From NCBI RefSeq assembly GCF_900156165.1, contig NZ_FTMY01000001.1:124001-188000 (forward strand): a stretch of DNA of 64,000 nt, in the 5' to 3' direction. Made by a program: the position numbers and the translations under genes. This document shows, piece after piece, positions 24,489 to 32,745 of this stretch. Below the pieces are notes generated by a model. That model saw only the letters and a program-made list of their open reading frames with translations. It made no database searches and was not told the origin of the DNA. This DNA is from Pseudacidovorax sp. RU35E (lineage in GTDB: Bacteria > Pseudomonadota > Gammaproteobacteria > Burkholderiales > Burkholderiaceae_C). The stretch's first letter is position 1, and each line of letters opens with the position of its first letter.

Positions 24489-25520
24489 CTACGACCCGGC
24501 AGTCCCGCGCAGGACGGTGCGGAAGCCCACATGCGAGGTCGACATGTCCGCTTCCTGTGGTTGGCGCGCGGTGGTCCGGTAGCGCAGGCAGTAGCTGCGG
24601 GCGCAGAGGAAGGATCCCCCCTTGATGACCCGCTGTTCGCCGCGGCGCGGGGTGCCGCCAGCCTCCCGGATGGACAGGGTGGGGTCGCCATTGCCATGGG
24701 GCTGGTGCGCCCCGGAATAGCGGTCCCGCGTGAGCTCCCACACATTGCCGATCACGTCGAACAGGCCATAGCCATTGGCGTCGAAGCAGCCCACCGGGGA
24801 GAGGGCGGCGTAGCCGTCTTCCGTGGTGTTCAGGTCGGGGAACATCCCTTGCCAGTAATTTGCCGTCGGATGCCCCTGGGCGTCGCGGGGCTCGCGGTCG
24901 ATCTGCTCGGCCGAGCCGCCGCCCTGGGCGGCGTATTCCCATTCGGCTTCCGACGGCAGGTCGCGTCCCAGCCAACGTGCATAGGCCAGGGCGTCCGCAT
25001 AGGTGACGAGCACGACCGGCTCGTTGGGCTGGGCCGTGGCCTTGCTCGAGCTGCCCTGGGGCCGGCGCCAGTTGGCACCCTGCCGCCATTCCCACCATTC
25101 GCCTTCGCGCAGCACGCCGTGGCCGGCGCGCGGGACCTGGAACACGGCGGCGGCGCCTTCACGTTCCGCCTCGGTCACGTAGCCGGTCGCGCGAGTGAAG
25201 GCCGAGAACTGGGCGTTGGTCACCTCGGTGCGGTCGATCCAGAAGGCATCGATGCGCAAGGATTCGCCGGTCGGCTTTTCCTCCGCATAGCCCTGGGCAC
25301 TGCCGAGGCGGACGGTGCCCGCGGGGACGCGCACCATGCCCGCCCGGGCCTGCACGCCGAAGCCGTCGGGCAGGCCCGAATAGTTGGTGCACAGGCGCGG
25401 CAATGTCGCCGCAGTGGCGGCGCCCATGCTCGCGCCGCGGCCCAGCAAGCCCGCCACGCAAAGGCCTGCGGCCAGCGTCGCGAAGGCAGCGCCCAGCCAT
25501 GTTCGCGACGCCTTGTTCAT
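24489..25520 (-). CDS. Formylglycine-generating enzyme (sulfatase-modifying factor)
   Basis: 343 residues from the ATG at 25520. The FGE domain runs from GMVRVPAGTVRLGS to the end. It keeps the active-site pair GGSFLCARSYCLRYR, Cys306 and Cys311, corresponding to the copper-binding cysteines of human SUMF1, plus the FDVIGNVWEL segment. It converts the sulfatase cysteine to formylglycine with O2 and Cu(I). The N-terminus has one hydrophobic helix (WLGAAFATLAAGLCVAGLL), a signal anchor that would place the enzyme in the periplasm, unlike the cytosolic actinobacterial enzymes. It is the first gene of the sulfatase pair. Confidence 0.92.
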   Translation of the reverse strand: MNKASRTWLGAAFATLAAGLCVAGLLGRGASMGAATAATLPRLCTNYSGLPDGFGVQARAGMVRVPAGTVRLGSAQGYAEEKPTGESLRIDAFWIDRTEVTNAQFSAFTRATGYVTEAEREGAAAVFQVPRAGHGVLREGEWWEWRQGANWRRPQGSSSKATAQPNEPVVLVTYADALAYARWLGRDLPSEAEWEYAAQGGGSAEQIDREPRDAQGHPTANYWQGMFPDLNTTEDGYAALSPVGCFDANGYGLFDVIGNVWELTRDRYSGAHQPHGNGDPTLSIREAGGTPRRGEQRVIKGGSFLCARSYCLRYRTTARQPQEADMSTSHVGFRTVLRGTAGS

Positions 25521-25767
25521 CGCTCGCGTCCTCGGGACTGAACACGTCGTCCGCGGGCAGCAAGGGTGTGGTTGAAAATCGATCGGCCTGCGCAGCCGCC
25601 ATTGCACGGAAGGGGCTGGTCGAATGAATGGGTCACGGTGCTTGCTTGTCTCGTCGTCTGCCCACGGTGGGTCGCCGGCACTCTAGGGCGCGGCATGTCT
25701 CTTGTTCTAATCAATCAATCACAGGGATCACCCGCAACACGGCGCACACGGATGGTGGAGACGAGCT

Positions 25768-26250
25768 TTGGAGAGAACGGCTGACCTCTTTTTGTTTCGC
25801 CTGGCCAAGCTGGCCTCGGTGAGTGGCCAGCCTCTGGTGCGGCTGTGCGAGGGCAAGTACGGCATCACCCGACGCGAGTGGCGGCTGATCGTCGTGCTCA
25901 GCCAGGAGGGGCCCTTGCTGTCCACGGCGCTGGCCAGGCGCGCCAGCATCGAGCCCGCCCGCACCTCGCGCACCGTGACGCAACTGGTGACGCGTGGCCT
26001 GGCCGAACGGATTCCGCGCTCGAACGATCGGCGGTGCATCGAGATCCACCTGACTCAGCGGGCGCGGGACATCTACGCGGATCTCTATCCGGTGGTGCGT
26101 GATCTTGAAAGCGCGCTGCTCGCGGGCTTTTCGGCCGAAGACCGCGCCGAACTGGGGCGCCTGATGGCCATGCTGGAGTCCTCAGCGGGCACGCTGGTCT
26201 CGCAGGAGGACCTGCCGAAGGCGGACCGCCGCAAGTTGCATCGGAAGTAG
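25768..26250 (+). CDS. MarR-family transcriptional regulator
   Basis: 160 residues from a TTG start. There is no in-frame ATG after the stop at 25708, and GGAG lies 7 bases before the TTG, which decides the start. The winged helix is seen in YGITRREWRLIVVLSQEGPLLSTALARRASIEPARTSRTVTQLVTRGLAERIP and the NDRRCIEIHLT wing. MarR proteins usually repress nearby genes and release DNA when an aromatic or other acid binds. It sits 98 bases before the tannase-family gene, its likely target. Confidence 0.88.
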   Translation: MERTADLFLFRLAKLASVSGQPLVRLCEGKYGITRREWRLIVVLSQEGPLLSTALARRASIEPARTSRTVTQLVTRGLAERIPRSNDRRCIEIHLTQRARDIYADLYPVVRDLESALLAGFSAEDRAELGRLMAMLESSAGTLVSQEDLPKADRRKLHRK

Positions 26251-26348
26251 GCGAGGGCGCGCAAACCCTAGGAATAGTTCATTTTTGCAATCATCTTGTC
26301 GTGACCTAGATTCGCCGGGCGCCCCCCAAGAGTCCAGGAGACAAGATC

Positions 26349-28535
26349 ATGAAGAACCCCCCCGGCCGATACCTCGGCCTCGTTGCCGCGGCCTGTTGCA
26401 CGGTCGTCGGCCTCGCTGCATGCGGCGGAGGAAGCGGCGGCAACGGTGCCAACGTCGCCGCGTTGGCCGCACTGGGCGGTCAGACCACCGGCACGGGAAC
26501 CCAGAACCCGCCCGCCAACCCCTCCAGCCCCTCCAATCCCTCGACCCCGGCGGTCGCAGCCGGCGTGACGCTGCTGGCCAAGGTGAGTTCGACGAGCGCG
26601 CCCGGCGGAATGACCGACACGGTGTACCGCGTCCGGGTGGTCAACGGTGCAACGGCACTGCAGAGCGCCATCGCGACGGCCACCTCGACCGGCGCCGACG
26701 TCACGGTGCTGGACGGCATCGTGCGGGTGGGCGGCCTGGGCGCCAACGCCAGCGCCGATCCCCAGGACACCATCACCTTGCGCCATGCCGCCAACGTGGT
26801 GCCCAACACCCGCCTGGCCTGGGCGGTGCGCGAGCATGCGGCGCCCGGTGCCGCGTCCTGCGCGGCGCTGGTGGACGCCGCGGCGAACCGCGACCTCTTC
26901 CCGCCCAACGTCAAGGTCACGACAGCGGAACTGGTCGCGGCCACGGCGCAACTGCCGGAGCATTGCAACCTGCTCGGCACGATGAACGAGCGCCAGGGCG
27001 CGAACAGCTCGCCGGGCAAGACGCAGACCTATGCCATCAAGTGGCAGGTGCGCATCCCCACGCAGTGGAACGGCCGCTTCTACATGCCGGGCGGCGGCGG
27101 GCTGGACGGCAGCATTCCCAGCACCACGGGCCAGCTGGCCAACGGCTACGCCATCGCGGCCAATGACTCCGGCCACGACAACAACACCAACTCCGACGAC
27201 CTGGCGGCCTCGGCCGGTGCCTTCGGGACGGACTTCGACGCCCGCGTGGACTTCGCCTACCGCGCCATCCAGCTCACCACGCAGCTGGCCAAGGGCTTCA
27301 TCGTGACCTATCAGGACAAGGACCCGCAGTACTCCTACTTCGAAGGCTGCTCCATGGGCGGCCGCGAGGCGCTGATGGTCACGCAGCGCCTGCCGGAGCA
27401 GTTCGACGGCGTGGTGGCGGGCGACCCGGCCCTGAAGTTCGCGTCGGTGAGCGCCAAGTCCGTGTACATCGCGCAGCTCTTCGGCAACCTCGCGAAGAAG
27501 CAGGGCGAGTTCTCGGCCAACGGCGTGCCACTGGCCAGCAACACCTACACCAACCAGGACCTGCAGCTGGTCTCCAAGGCGGTGCTCGACGCCTGCGATG
27601 CGCTCGACGGCCTGACCGACGGCATGGTCAACCAGCCGCTGCTGTGCACGACGCCGCGCGTCAAGCCCAAGCTGGATGCCTTGCGCTGCACCGGCGCCAA
27701 GACGGCCAGCTGCCTGACGGGCGACCAGATCGACACCATGGTCGCCTACTACGACGGGCCGGTCACGCCATCGGGCAACCGCCCGTACTACGGCTGGATG
27801 TGGGACGCAGGCATCGCCGGCTGCACCAGCGCCGCCGACTGCAACGTGCCCGGCGCGACCAACATCGCCACGGGCTGGCGCACGTGGAATCTGGGCACGT
27901 ACCAGACCAACCGGGCCACCGCCGTCAACACCGCCAGCGCGTACACCGCGGCCCGGGGTGGTGCGGCATCCACCGTCGTCGTGCCGACGCCGCCTGTCAT
28001 GCCGTCCCCAGTGGCCAACGAGGCGTTGACCAACTACGTCATGAACCTGGACCTGGACCTGTACGTGAGCAGCCTGTCCCGGACGACGCCGGAATTCCCG
28101 GTGTCCGGCTACGACCTGTACGAGACGTCCTCGACCGATCTGTCGAAGTTCAAGGCCAAGGGTGGCAAGCTGCTGATCTACCAACCGCAGACCGGTGGCC
28201 CGTTCTCGCCGCTGGCCATGGTGGACTACTACCAGAAGCTCAATGCGGCCAACGGCGGCAGCGCCTTCAACTACGCGCAGACCCAGACCTTCGCCCGCCT
28301 GTTCATGGCGCCCGGCATGCAACACTGCAGCGGCGGCCCGTCGACCAACGTCAGTCCCTTCCAGTCGGTGGTGGACTGGGTCGAGGCCGGCAAGGCGCCC
28401 GACCGCGTGGTCGGCACCGCTGCCGCCAGCACGCCCTGGCCGGGCCGCACGCGCCCGCTGTGCCCCTTCCCGAAGACGGCCGTGTACACGGGCCAGGGCA
28501 GCATCGAAAACGCCGAAAACTTTGCCTGTCAGTAA
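26349..28535 (+). CDS. Tannase/feruloyl-esterase/MHETase-family lipoprotein
   Basis: 728 residues with a lipoprotein signal (VVGLAAC, Cys25) and a Gly/Ser/Pro linker to about residue 70. The alpha/beta-hydrolase core has the nucleophile elbow GCSMGGRE with Ser335, and near the C-terminus APGMQHCSGG with the catalytic His. The Cys beside the Ser (Cys334) and the Cys beside the His would form the disulfide known in tannases and MHETase. A lid domain lies between. It hydrolyses an aromatic or other ester at the cell surface or in the periplasm. The Bug protein 20 bases downstream could bind the released acid. It is longer than MHETase (about 600 residues). Confidence 0.88.
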   Translation: MKNPPGRYLGLVAAACCTVVGLAACGGGSGGNGANVAALAALGGQTTGTGTQNPPANPSSPSNPSTPAVAAGVTLLAKVSSTSAPGGMTDTVYRVRVVNGATALQSAIATATSTGADVTVLDGIVRVGGLGANASADPQDTITLRHAANVVPNTRLAWAVREHAAPGAASCAALVDAAANRDLFPPNVKVTTAELVAATAQLPEHCNLLGTMNERQGANSSPGKTQTYAIKWQVRIPTQWNGRFYMPGGGGLDGSIPSTTGQLANGYAIAANDSGHDNNTNSDDLAASAGAFGTDFDARVDFAYRAIQLTTQLAKGFIVTYQDKDPQYSYFEGCSMGGREALMVTQRLPEQFDGVVAGDPALKFASVSAKSVYIAQLFGNLAKKQGEFSANGVPLASNTYTNQDLQLVSKAVLDACDALDGLTDGMVNQPLLCTTPRVKPKLDALRCTGAKTASCLTGDQIDTMVAYYDGPVTPSGNRPYYGWMWDAGIAGCTSAADCNVPGATNIATGWRTWNLGTYQTNRATAVNTASAYTAARGGAASTVVVPTPPVMPSPVANEALTNYVMNLDLDLYVSSLSRTTPEFPVSGYDLYETSSTDLSKFKAKGGKLLIYQPQTGGPFSPLAMVDYYQKLNAANGGSAFNYAQTQTFARLFMAPGMQHCSGGPSTNVSPFQSVVDWVEAGKAPDRVVGTAAASTPWPGRTRPLCPFPKTAVYTGQGSIENAENFACQ

Positions 28536-28555
28536 GGACAGGTGTGGAGACTCTG

Positions 28556-29533
28556 ATGAATCGACGAACGACGACGCGGGCACTTGCTGCCCTGATGACG
28601 GGCCTGTGCATGACGGGCGGTACTGCGATGGCGCAGACCTGGCCCACCAAGCCCGTGACGATCATGGTCGGCGTGCCCGCCGGGGGCGCACTCGACCCCT
28701 TCGCCCGGGCCCTGGCCGACCAGCTCAACAAGACCACCGGCGGCACCTTCATCGTCGACAACCGGCCCGGCGCCAACGGCAACCTCAGCGCCGAGATGGC
28801 CCTGAAGGCCACGGATGGCAACACCCTGTGGATCGGCACGCAGTCCATGATGACGATCAACCCGGCGGCCTTCGCGCAGCTGCGGTGGAAGCCGTCCGAT
28901 TTCGTCCCGGTGCTCAAGGCCGTCGAGGCACCGCTGGTGCTGGTGACGAATCCCTCGGTCAAGGCGAAGAACTTCGCGGAGCTGGAGACCTGGGTCAAGG
29001 ACCCGGCCAACAAGGCGGCCTATGCCTCCTTCAGCCCGGGCACGCCCTCGCACTTCCTGGGCTACCAGCTGAACGAGAAGCTGAAGGCCAAGATGGTCCA
29101 CATCCCGTACAAGGGATCGGCACCGCAGATCACCGACATCCTGGGCGGGCAGGTGCCGTTCGGCTTCACGCAGCTGGCGGCCGCGACGCCGCAGATCAAG
29201 GAAGGCAAGCTGACGGCCATCGCCGTGACCGGGCCGAAGCGCTCGCGCTACCTGCCCGACGTGCCCACGCTGGCCGAGGTCGGCCAGGGTGATCTGACGA
29301 CGACGATCTGGTTCGGCGTCTTCGTGCCGCGCAGCACCGATCCGAAGCTCGTGGAACAGATCCGCAGCGCGGTGCTGAAGGCCCACAAGGAGCCCGCCTA
29401 CCGCGCCCGGCTCGAGATGCTGAACTTCGACGTGCCCGATGGCTCGATCCCGGAATTCGAGAGCGAGATCGCCAGTGACACCGCCCGCTGGGCTGCGCTG
29501 GTCAAGGCCACCGGGTTCAAGGCGACCGACTGA
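28556..29533 (+). CDS. Bug-type substrate-binding protein after the tannase-family gene
   Basis: 325 residues from the ATG at 28556 with signal peptide MNRRTTTRALAALMTGLCMT...AMA. The first ligand loop is PVTIMVGVPAGGALDPFA and the second IVDNRPGANGN; MVHIPYKGSAPQITDILGGQV is the third-strand block. It is co-transcribed with the tannase-family esterase and ends at a strong terminator. The likely ligand is the carboxylic acid freed by that esterase, in the way TphC serves terephthalate use; this is inferred from the pairing. Confidence 0.9.
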   Translation: MNRRTTTRALAALMTGLCMTGGTAMAQTWPTKPVTIMVGVPAGGALDPFARALADQLNKTTGGTFIVDNRPGANGNLSAEMALKATDGNTLWIGTQSMMTINPAAFAQLRWKPSDFVPVLKAVEAPLVLVTNPSVKAKNFAELETWVKDPANKAAYASFSPGTPSHFLGYQLNEKLKAKMVHIPYKGSAPQITDILGGQVPFGFTQLAAATPQIKEGKLTAIAVTGPKRSRYLPDVPTLAEVGQGDLTTTIWFGVFVPRSTDPKLVEQIRSAVLKAHKEPAYRARLEMLNFDVPDGSIPEFESEIASDTARWAALVKATGFKATD

Positions 29534-29554
29534 GGCAAGTTTTTTCCGTGGTTT

Positions 29555-29580
29555 GGCGCCCAGCGGGGCGCCTTTTTTTT
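29555..29580 (+). terminator. Rho-independent terminator after the tannase/Bug operon
   Basis: A 7-base stem GGCGCCC/GGGCGCC with a 4-base loop is followed by eight T residues (29573-29580), 21 bases after the Bug stop codon. Confidence 0.85.
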
Positions 29581-29663
29581 GGCCCTGCGCACGGCGCTTC
29601 GACCGTCTTTGCACGGACGGGTGGGTCAGCCGTGCGGAGCCAGCCGGCCGCGCGCCAGGCGCC

Positions 29664-30566
29664 TCAACCCCACTTCATCTCGCCCTTGGCCACCTTGGCG
29701 CCGATCTGCAGCGCGGTGGGCAGCCCGGCATCGGGATAGCGGCGGGTCATGGCCGCGATCAGGGCGTCGCCATTCGGTGCGCGAGCCAGTTCCTGCTCGA
29801 AGGCCAGCAGGTAGTCCCGCGTGTAGTTCACCGCGGAGACATCCAGCGGGCCATTGGCGGACAGGTGGCCCGGCACCACGACGGCCGGGCGCCGCGCGGC
29901 GATGGCCTCCAGGGTCTTCACCCAGGCGGCGCGTGAGGCCGGCGTGGGCGTGTCGGCGGTCCACACATGCAGGCCCGAGAAGACGAGCACCCCGCCGAAG
30001 GCGGCGTTGAGCGACGGCACCCACAGATAGCGCCGCGCGCCCAGGTCGGTGGCCTTCACGATCTCGATCGTGTGGCCTTCCAGGCTCAGCGACGGGCCGT
30101 CGAAGGCCTCGGGGAACACGATGTCCGACAGCTTGCGCGGGCCGCTGTCCTTGAGCATCGGCGCCCAGGTGTCGATCTTCTTCTGCGCGGTGGCACGGAT
30201 GGCAGCCAGCGTGTCGGCGGCGGCGATCACGCGGGCTTCGGGGAAGGCCGCCTTGATCGGGCCCAGGCTGAAGTAGTAGTCGGGATCGCTCTGGCTGATG
30301 TAGATGGTGGTCAGCCGCTTGCCCGAAGCCTTGATCGCCCCGGCCACGGCGCGGCCGTCGGGCAGCGAGAAGCCGCCGTCGATCAAGAGGGCGTCGCGGC
30401 TGCCGGAGAGCAGCACCGGCGCGCGGAAGAAGCCGGCTTCGCCCGTCGGGAAGTGCTTCCATTGCAGCGGTGCCGGGGCGGGCAAGGGGGTGGCGCAACC
30501 CGCCAGTGCGGCGGCGGCGCCGGCGGCTGCGGCGGCGGTCTGGATGAAGTGTCTGCGGGTGGTCAT
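29664..30566 (-). CDS. MBL-fold lipoprotein with degenerate metal site
   Basis: 300 residues from the ATG at 30566. MTTRRHFIQT is a twin-arginine motif and AALAGC (Cys24) a lipobox. The MBL fold shows in LLSGSRDALLIDGGFSLPDG, the VVVPGHLSANG strand and EIVKATDLGARRYLWVPSLNAAFGGVLVFSGLH. Where zinc enzymes have HxHxDH this has SQSDPDYYF: only the aspartates remain. It is either a non-zinc or single-metal hydrolase or a binding protein. Its stop lies 83 bases from the tannase-operon terminator on the opposite strand, and the DsbA-like gene lies 34 bases upstream. Confidence 0.75.
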   Translation of the reverse strand: MTTRRHFIQTAAAAAGAAAALAGCATPLPAPAPLQWKHFPTGEAGFFRAPVLLSGSRDALLIDGGFSLPDGRAVAGAIKASGKRLTTIYISQSDPDYYFSLGPIKAAFPEARVIAAADTLAAIRATAQKKIDTWAPMLKDSGPRKLSDIVFPEAFDGPSLSLEGHTIEIVKATDLGARRYLWVPSLNAAFGGVLVFSGLHVWTADTPTPASRAAWVKTLEAIAARRPAVVVPGHLSANGPLDVSAVNYTRDYLLAFEQELARAPNGDALIAAMTRRYPDAGLPTALQIGAKVAKGEMKWG

Positions 30567-30600
30567 GTGGATGCTGGTCTCGGGCGATGGACGAGGGGTT

Positions 30601-31242
30601 TCAGCCGCCGGACGCGATCTGGGCGACCAGGGCCTGTGGATTGGCGAACACCGCACTCGAATGCAGCATCTGGCGCTGGCCGTCGCGCTCAAGGATGAAG
30701 GTCGGCACGCCGCCGGCACCGGCCTGCCGCATCATGGCCTGCGCCTGGGTCAGGCGCTGCTGATTGGCGGTGAGCAGGGCGATGTCGGGCTGCCTCAGGT
30801 GCGCGACCGCGTCGTCGGGGCCGAGGGACGCAAGGATGGCGGCCAGCGTGTCGATGTCGGTGATGTCGCGGCCTTCGACGTAGCGCGCCTGCTGGATGGC
30901 CTTGAGGGCGTCGGCCTCGCGCTGCGGTGCCGTGAGCGCCACGGCGGTGAGTGCGAGCGTGGCCGGTCCGCTGTCGAAGCGCTGCTGGCGATTGGCCAGC
31001 ACCTGGTCGCGGTAGCGTTCGGAAAAGGGCTGGCCGGTCAGGTGCGCAATGCGCTGGTCGTTGCTCCAGGCATAGGCCGCGAAGTCGTCGTCCATCGGGC
31101 GGGCGCCGCCTTCGGAGAACAGGCCGCTGGGCTGCAGCCGCACCGTGAGTCCGGGCGCGGCGGCCAGGGCCGCGAGCGCGGGACCGGCGCCATAGCACCA
31201 GCCGCAGAGCGGATCGAAGATGTAGTGCAGGGTGGGTGTCAT
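30601..31242 (-). CDS. DsbA-family (FrnE-like) thiol oxidoreductase
   Basis: 213 residues from the ATG at 31242. The thioredoxin-fold start LHYIFDPLCGWCYGAGPAL carries a CGWC active site at residues 13-16, and the cis-Pro loop GAGGVPTFIL is near residue 180. There is no signal peptide, so it works in the cytoplasm, like FrnE and 2-hydroxychromene-2-carboxylate isomerase relatives, not as the periplasmic DsbA. It is divergent from a LysR gene 70 bases away and precedes the degenerate MBL lipoprotein; a redox or detoxification role is plausible. Confidence 0.85.
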   Translation of the reverse strand: MTPTLHYIFDPLCGWCYGAGPALAALAAAPGLTVRLQPSGLFSEGGARPMDDDFAAYAWSNDQRIAHLTGQPFSERYRDQVLANRQQRFDSGPATLALTAVALTAPQREADALKAIQQARYVEGRDITDIDTLAAILASLGPDDAVAHLRQPDIALLTANQQRLTQAQAMMRQAGAGGVPTFILERDGQRQMLHSSAVFANPQALVAQIASGG

Positions 31243-31312
31243 GGCGGGGTTCCGTGAGAGAAGGACGCGATCGTAGGCAGCCAGAATGGTTGGATAAATC
31301 CAGCACAGGCAG

Positions 31313-32275
31313 ATGACGCGTATGGCAAAAGCAAACAATCTCGGCGAGGCCGGCAGCGGGCACCTGGCCAACCTGAAGCGCCTGGCCTACTTTGCCGCCG
31401 TGGTCGAGACCGGCAGCTTCACGGCTGCCGCCGAGCGGCTGGGCATCACCAAGGCGGTGGTGAGCCAGCAGGTGGCGCGGCTGGAGCAGGAGTTCCACAC
31501 CGCGCTGCTGACCCGCACCACGCGGCGCGTGGCGGCCACGGCGGCGGGCCAGGCCTTCTACGAGCGCTGCGCGCTGATCCTTGCGCAGGCGCACGATGCC
31601 TTCGACGAATTGAACGAGGCGGCGGCCATGCCCTCCGGCACGCTGCGGCTCACCGCGCCGCTCGACTACGGCATCGCAGCCGTGGTGCCTGCCATTGCCG
31701 AATTCACCCGCCGCCATCCGCGCTGCAAGGTGGATGCGATGCTGAGCGACCAATGGCTGGATGTGATGGCCGGCGATGTGGAACTGGCGATCCGCGTCGG
31801 CTGGCTGACGGAGCCGAGCGTGCAGGCCCGGCAGATCGGCACCTTCCGGCAGGTGCTGGTGGCGGCGCCCTCGTGGCAGCCCCGCCTGGCCGGACTGGCG
31901 CACCCCGAGGACCTGGGCGCGCTGCCCTTCGTCGCCAATGCGGCGCTGCGCGAGCCGGGCCGCTGGCGCTTCTCACGCGGCGACGACCAGCAAAGCAGCG
32001 TGAGCGTGACCTCGGTGATCTCGCTGGACGCGACGCTGGCCGTGCGCGAGGCGGTACGCCAGGGCGCCGGCCTGTCGGTGCTGCCCGACTATGTGGTGGC
32101 CGACGACCTCGCCGCCGGGCACCTGGTGCCGGTGATGCCGGCATGGACGCTGCCCTCGGGCGGTATCCATGCCGTCTTTCCGGCCACGCGCTTCCGGCCG
32201 GCCAAGGTGCGGGCCTTCGTGGAGGTGCTGCAGGAAAGGATCGCCGCCTCGGCTGGCCGGCACGGCACGATTTAG
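31313..32275 (+). CDS. LysR-family transcriptional regulator
   Basis: 320 residues; a second in-frame ATG three codons on (31322) could equally be the start. The winged helix is LKRLAYFAAVVETGSFTAAAERLGITKAVVSQQVARLEQEF. The effector domain resembles the CrgA/AaeR-type group (SGTLRLTAPLDYGIAAVVPAIAEF). It diverges from the DsbA-like gene and probably regulates it. A GGCGGC/GCCGCC hairpin directly follows the stop codon (32276-32291) but lacks a T tract. Confidence 0.9.
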   Translation: MTRMAKANNLGEAGSGHLANLKRLAYFAAVVETGSFTAAAERLGITKAVVSQQVARLEQEFHTALLTRTTRRVAATAAGQAFYERCALILAQAHDAFDELNEAAAMPSGTLRLTAPLDYGIAAVVPAIAEFTRRHPRCKVDAMLSDQWLDVMAGDVELAIRVGWLTEPSVQARQIGTFRQVLVAAPSWQPRLAGLAHPEDLGALPFVANAALREPGRWRFSRGDDQQSSVSVTSVISLDATLAVREAVRQGAGLSVLPDYVVADDLAAGHLVPVMPAWTLPSGGIHAVFPATRFRPAKVRAFVEVLQERIAASAGRHGTI

Positions 32276-32418
32276 GGCGGCAGACGCCGCCGAGTCGTCA
32301 GGGCGGTCCTCGCTGCCATTGCTGGCGCCCATGGCCTTCGCCAGAATCGGCCCACGGCGCCGGTCACGAGGATCCGGCCGAACTGCATCCGGGCGCCGGT
32401 GGAGATGGACGACCTCGC

Positions 32419-32679
32419 ATGCCCCAAGAACTCCTGGACATCCTGGCCGACCTGCGCGCCGGTCGCTGGAATGCCGCGCACGACCGGGTGCAGCGGCAGG
32501 ATTCGCTGCTCGCCGCATGGCTGCACGGCATCGTGCACCTGCAGGAGGGCGATCTGGAGGATGCGGAGAACTGGTACGAGCGCGGTGCCCGGCGCTTCCG
32601 CAGCCGCGGCTTGCTGGAGGAAGAGATGGCGGCCTTCGAGGCCGCGGTGCGCGAAGCGCAGCAGCACCCGCCGGTCTGA
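32419..32679 (+). CDS. Small TPR-like hypothetical protein
   Basis: 86 residues from the ATG at 32419: two or three amphipathic helices (ELLDILADLRAGRWNAAHDRVQR, LAAWLHGIVHLQEGDLEDAENWYERGARRF, EEEMAAFEAAVREA), the layout of tetratricopeptide or Sel1-like repeats. The GDLEDAENWYERG stretch is a good TPR-like turn. No signal peptide. The ribosome site is weak (GGAG, 14 bases before the ATG). Function unknown; possibly a protein-protein adaptor. Confidence 0.65.
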   Translation: MPQELLDILADLRAGRWNAAHDRVQRQDSLLAAWLHGIVHLQEGDLEDAENWYERGARRFRSRGLLEEEMAAFEAAVREAQQHPPV

Positions 32680-32745
32680 GCCTTTGCAGGCTGCACCCGC
32701 CAGACCCGCGGCGCCGCGTTCACGCCCTGCCGGGGCCGGGGCTGC

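Noticed and set aside
26268-28583. 771-codon frame on the minus strand opposite the tannase-family gene
   Set aside because: It is a GC-rich shadow of a clear lipoprotein esterase; its translation is Gly/Arg/His-rich with no recognisable domain.
32276-32291. GGCGGC/GCCGCC hairpin after the LysR gene as a rho-independent terminator
   Set aside because: The 6-base stem is not followed by a T tract, so it is not listed as a terminator.
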